64,000 bases of DNA from Promethearchaeota archaeon (GTDB lineage: Archaea; Asgardarchaeota; Lokiarchaeia; Sigyniarchaeales; SOKP01): NCBI GenBank assembly GCA_019058445.1, contig JAHPZA010000009.1, positions 434,001-498,000 of the forward strand, in the 5' to 3' direction. How positions within the stretch are numbered: position 1 is the first letter of the stretch; every line of letters starts with the position of its first letter. Shown piece by piece: positions 60,707 through 64,000 of this stretch. The notes beneath the pieces are model-generated. The model ran no database searches. It was not told the origin of the DNA and saw only the letters and a program-made list of their open reading frames with translations. The position numbers were made by a program, and so were the translations under genes.

Positions 60707-61774
60707 ATGATTTTTACTGAATATGCTAAAATTTATACAAAAAAGATTAATGAGGCAATAAGCGCTATTTATGACAAGAAACTGGGAAAAGTGAAAAATA
60801 AATTTTTAAACACATACTATTCGGAATTGAAAGATTATTTCTTATCAGGAGGAAAAAGAATACGTCCTTTACTATGTATCGCGACTTATAACGCTTTTAA
60901 GAAAGGAGAAGGTGATGAAATTATTATTCCAAGCGTAGGAGTGGAATTCCTCCATAATGCTTCACTAGTTCATGATGATATAATAGATAAAGATGATTTT
61001 AGGCGTGGAAAACCAGCTTTTCATTATAGATTCAAAAAATTGCATTCGAAATATAGCCTAAAAAAAATGTTAGCAGACGATTTTGGAACCAGCATTGGTA
61101 TAATTGGAGGGGATTCTGCGTTCTTTATTGGATTAGAAGCATTTCTTTTCAATACATTTGATAAACTCTTGAATATTAAAGCAGTTGAATATTATGAGCA
61201 AGCCTTTATTGAAATAAGCGATGGAGTGCTTATTGAAATTGATATGGTAAACCAAAAGGATTTACAGATACAGGATTATATCGAAATGATCTCTTTAAAA
61301 ACAGGTGCTTTAATTGAAAAATCAATAATGATTGGAGCGACATATGCTGAAGTAGAGGAAAAATATAGAAAATTACTTTCTACATACGGCATGAATTTAG
61401 GAATTATATTCCAAATAATTGATGATATATTAGGTACCTTCGGAGATGAAAAAGTCACTGGGAAACCAACAGATGGAGATATTCGGGAAGGCAAAAAAAC
61501 ATGTTTACTGATTGAATCATTAAGTAAATTAGAAAAAAATAAAAGAAAACAGCTTGAAAAGTTAATTGAAAAACCAGAGATGACGGAAAATGATGTTCAA
61601 CAAGTAAAAGAACTATTCCAAGACGCAGATGCAATTAATTCATGTAAAGAATTAGCGAATAGCTATTATTCAGAAGCAAAATCTGCATTGGAAGAGTTAA
61701 AGGCTGCTATGAATCAATCAGAAGCGGAGTTTTTTGAGAGTTTATTAAAATTCGTGGCAGAAAGAAAATTTTAA
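60707..61774 (+). CDS. Isoprenyl diphosphate synthase (geranylgeranyl diphosphate synthase type, 355 aa)
   Basis: Trans-prenyltransferase with GGKRIRPLL, the first Asp-rich motif HDDIIDKDD (about 89-95) followed by RRGKPAFH, and the second region QIIDDILGTFGDEKVTGKP (about 236-253), then DIREGKKT. These bind allylic diphosphate and isopentenyl diphosphate with Mg. In archaea such enzymes make the C20 (or C25) chains of ether lipids. The product length cannot be fixed here. The second Asp-rich motif is DDILG rather than DDILD, which is common in archaeal and actinobacterial members. Divergent from AOR. Confidence 0.9.
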   Translation: MIFTEYAKIYTKKINEAISAIYDKKLGKVKNKFLNTYYSELKDYFLSGGKRIRPLLCIATYNAFKKGEGDEIIIPSVGVEFLHNASLVHDDIIDKDDFRRGKPAFHYRFKKLHSKYSLKKMLADDFGTSIGIIGGDSAFFIGLEAFLFNTFDKLLNIKAVEYYEQAFIEISDGVLIEIDMVNQKDLQIQDYIEMISLKTGALIEKSIMIGATYAEVEEKYRKLLSTYGMNLGIIFQIIDDILGTFGDEKVTGKPTDGDIREGKKTCLLIESLSKLEKNKRKQLEKLIEKPEMTENDVQQVKELFQDADAINSCKELANSYYSEAKSALEELKAAMNQSEAEFFESLLKFVAERKF

Positions 61775-61843
61775 ATAATTTTATTAGTCTCTGTACTTTT
61801 TTGTGAGGCTATTTTTAGTTTCTAAATAGCTTTTTTGAAAAAC

Positions 61844-61860
61844 TCATATTTAAATATTAT
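61844..61860 (+). promoter_or_regulatory. TATA box before the receiver gene
   Basis: tcatatttaaatattat about 50-60 bp before the inferred TTG start at 61907; the core is the same as in the lectin promoters. Confidence 0.4.
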
Positions 61861-61906
61861 CTACAGTGCTAGAAATGTGTAAATAATAAATAGTCTTATA
61901 GGAAAA

Positions 61907-62314
61907 TTGACACCCAAAAATAATCTTAATAAAATCTCTTATGATATTTTAATAGTAGATGATAGTAGATACATTATTTAGTTATTAACTAAAATATTTA
62001 CGTTGAAAGGGTATACTTGTAAGTCTGTGAAAGATTTTGCTGGAACAATGGACGAAATAAATGATAACAAACCAAGGTTAATATTCTTAGATGTAAATAT
62101 GCCTGATATTAATGGATATCAATTATCTGAAATGATTAAATCAAATGAAAGGTACAAAAATATTCTCGTCTATTATCTAACCGGAATAGCTAAATCTGAA
62201 ATCTCTGTGAAAACATTAGAAACAAAAGCAGATGGATTTATAACAAAACCCTTTGATCTCTCAGACTTTAATGATGTATTTGATTATCTCAATCTTAAAA
62301 AAATGGATAATTAA
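61907..62314 (+). pseudogene. Response-regulator receiver domain interrupted by in-frame TAG (135 codons)
   Basis: One frame from TTG 61907 to TAA 62314 carries a whole receiver domain: the acidic pair in ILIVDDS, the phospho-acceptor Asp in IFLDVNMPD, Thr in YYLTG and Lys in ITKPFD. Codon 25 is TAG (61979-61981), between VDDSRYII and LLTKIF, where related receivers usually have a charged residue. Restart at TTG 62003 would lack the acidic pair and the first strand. TAG ends at least six other genes in this window, so it is a normal stop here. The likely reading is a nonsense mutation or a sequencing error; readthrough is possible. No histidine kinase lies nearby. Confidence 0.75.
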
Positions 62315-62345
62315 AGAATACTAATTTTAACATTTCTAATAAGCA

Positions 62346-63845
62346 CTAAATTTTCCTTAGTAAACGGATGAATATTTTCCAAAAGTTCTCAACGCTCTGA
62401 ATATCCAATCGTTCATCTGGAGAGTGTAAAGCATCAAGAGTAGGGCCTATTGTGATCATATCAAGATCTGGAAAATTCAATCTAAATACTCCTGGTTCTA
62501 AGCCTCCGTGAACTGCTGTGATGATAATATTTTCCATCGATAATTCTTCATAAGTTTCTTTAGTAAGATGTAGTAATGGTGAATCAAAATTCGGATTCCA
62601 TTCACCAAAGCCTCCCATTTGCCTGAATTTTATTTTTAAATCAGCATTTTTAAATAGATCTATTATCTTATCAGATATTTCTTTATAGGATGTCTTTTCA
62701 AAACTTCTTTGCATTGTATCAATTTTAATTCGGTTTGTTTTTGAAATAATAGAAGCTAGATTTGTTGATGAGTGTACTAAATTTTCGAATTTGGGATGCA
62801 TTGAAATAGGACCATGAGGAAATGAATTTAAAACGTCTAAAAATTTATCTTGGAACTCCTTTGAATATAGAAAATCTTCCGGATTACTTTCCAATTTCAC
62901 GAGTGCTATCTCAATATTAGGATCAATTTTGGAATACTCTTTTTTTATTTCTGAGACTAGACCATCAAAAAATTCCTTAAGTTGTTTTATATCTTCGTTT
63001 TTTACATAAAAAATTGCCCTAGCTTCTCTTGGCAAGGCATTACGATGTGTGCTACCACCATCAATTGATTTAACGTAAATTGAATTGTTTTGATTAAGTC
63101 TTTTTAATATTTTCGCTATCAATTTAATAGGATTTGGCCGACCTTTATCTATATCACCACCAGAATGCCCCCCAAGTAATCCAGTTATCTGTATTTCTAA
63201 AGGCTGTAATTTACCTTCTATTTGATTTACATTAATTAAGTCAATTTTCACTTCTACATATGTAAGTAATGCCCCTACACATCCTATTGTTATTACATTT
63301 TCCCTCGCCGAATCGAGATTTATTAAGGTTTTACTTCTTAAAAGGTCTTTATCAATTTGCAGTGCCCCTGACATACTAGATTCTTCTGAAACAGTAAATA
63401 CTAAGTCTATTTCTAAATTTTCAAAAATTAAATCTCCCTTGTGAATTTTCTTCATTATTGCTAAAGAGTATGCCATGCCAGTTGCGTTGTCAGCCCCTAG
63501 AGTAGTACCCTCAGCAGTAAGCCATTTTTTACCATCGAAAGTAATAACTTTCAGTTTTAGAGGATCTTTAGAGAAATCATGCTCAACTTCTTTATTCTTT
63601 TCGCAGACCATATCCATGTGACTTTGTATAATTATGATGGATTTTTTTTCTTTTTTTGGAGGTATTATTACTAAGATGTTCCCGGCGTTATCACTTTTTG
63701 TCTCAAAATTGAATTTTTCTGCTTCTTCTTTTATATATTCTCTGACTTTACCCTCATTACCAGAACAATGCGGAATTTTTGAAATATCTTCAAAATATTC
63801 CCAAAATTCTAAAGGAGAACTCAAATCATGAAGATTAACTGACAT
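62346..63845 (-). CDS. pepD: M20-family aminoacyl-histidine / cytosolic non-specific dipeptidase (499 aa)
   Basis: Follows PepD throughout: IPHCSGNE, QSHMDMVCEK (about 75; His-x-Asp metal site), TLGADNATGMA, FTVSEESSMSGA (about 150; catalytic Glu), LLGGHSGGDI (about 226), STHRNALPREA, and the C-terminal AVHGGLEPG and SPDERLD. It is a two-zinc dipeptidase of about the usual length (480-500) with an inserted dimerisation domain. Cytosolic, with a general role in peptide turnover. Start ATG 63845. Stop TAG. Confidence 0.92.
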   Translation of the reverse strand: MSVNLHDLSSPLEFWEYFEDISKIPHCSGNEGKVREYIKEEAEKFNFETKSDNAGNILVIIPPKKEKKSIIIIQSHMDMVCEKNKEVEHDFSKDPLKLKVITFDGKKWLTAEGTTLGADNATGMAYSLAIMKKIHKGDLIFENLEIDLVFTVSEESSMSGALQIDKDLLRSKTLINLDSARENVITIGCVGALLTYVEVKIDLINVNQIEGKLQPLEIQITGLLGGHSGGDIDKGRPNPIKLIAKILKRLNQNNSIYVKSIDGGSTHRNALPREARAIFYVKNEDIKQLKEFFDGLVSEIKKEYSKIDPNIEIALVKLESNPEDFLYSKEFQDKFLDVLNSFPHGPISMHPKFENLVHSSTNLASIISKTNRIKIDTMQRSFEKTSYKEISDKIIDLFKNADLKIKFRQMGGFGEWNPNFDSPLLHLTKETYEELSMENIIITAVHGGLEPGVFRLNFPDLDMITIGPTLDALHSPDERLDIQSVENFWKIFIRLLRKI

Positions 63846-63858
63846 ATCTCATATTTAC

Positions 63859-63874
63859 CTTAAATATTTAAAAA
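63859..63874 (-). promoter_or_regulatory. TATA box of the dipeptidase gene
   Basis: cttaaatatttaaaaa (+ strand) centred about 21 bp before the ATG on the minus strand, a spacing that implies a leaderless or nearly leaderless mRNA. The rest to 64000 shows no gene. Confidence 0.45.
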
Positions 63875-64000
63875 CATCGTGTTTTATAATTAATAGAAAA
63901 AGTCTATTACTTTAAAAGATTAAGGAGATATTAAAGCAAATTAACGCTTATCTAAAAATTATTAAATTCAATAATTTATAAACAATTTTATTTGATCACT

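Noticed and set aside
61979..61981. Pyrrolysine codon in the receiver gene
   Set aside because: TAG is the normal stop of at least six other genes here, the protein is not a methylamine methyltransferase, and no pyl gene is in the window; nonsense mutation or sequence error is simpler.

Overview
The window looks like an archaeal chromosome segment, most likely from an Asgard archaeon of the Lokiarchaeia type. The reasons are a low-GC genome, Ras/Rab-like GTPases fused to a Roadblock domain, giant DUF2341/LamG surface proteins, archaeal TATA-box promoters with weak Shine-Dalgarno signals, and an isoprenyl diphosphate synthase of the kind used for ether lipids. The assignment is inferred from gene content; no rRNA marker is present. 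I saw no rRNA, tRNA or CRISPR array.

Positions 1-37657 hold five head-to-tail minus-strand genes (A to E; A runs off the left edge) for giant single-pass surface proteins of about 2650 residues. Each has an N-terminal hydrophobic anchor or signal, three DUF2341+LamG lectin units, a long beta-rich N-glycosylation-rich stalk and, in the four complete copies, one transmembrane helix and a cytosolic tail of about 450 residues. I read the tail as a longin-like domain followed by two winged-helix-like segments. Each gene has its own TATA box about 85-90 bp upstream and a shared leader motif. The copies are mosaics: E is identical to C over 262 bp near the membrane segment and identical to D over 186 and 266 bp in the stalk. 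Divergent from E is a GTPase-Roadblock-GTPase gene whose P-loop can only be included if translation starts at a non-standard codon. Surface lectins, longin-like tails and a GTPase/Roadblock protein together form a candidate eukaryote-like sensing or trafficking module.

Positions 39764-47485 hold a mixed set: a HAD phosphatase, a phosphodiesterase of the alkaline-phosphatase superfamily, two duplicated 7-TM proteins, an HD-domain hydrolase, a degenerate GH38-like protein and an RraA-family protein. A lone TnpB gene follows at 47726-49003.

Positions 49087-60535 look like a carbohydrate-use island: IlvD/Edd-family dehydratase, cytosolic beta-propeller protein, GH15 glucoamylase with a sugar porter, YdjC-type deacetylase, GPH-type sugar symporter and a tungsten-type aldehyde ferredoxin oxidoreductase. 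Two short gene remnants, the 3' end of a second dehydratase and the 3' end of a second propeller gene, flank the GH15-porter cassette. They suggest that the cassette replaced part of a duplicated dehydratase-propeller operon.

Positions 60707-63845 hold a polyprenyl synthase, a response-regulator receiver gene interrupted by an in-frame TAG, and a PepD-type dipeptidase.
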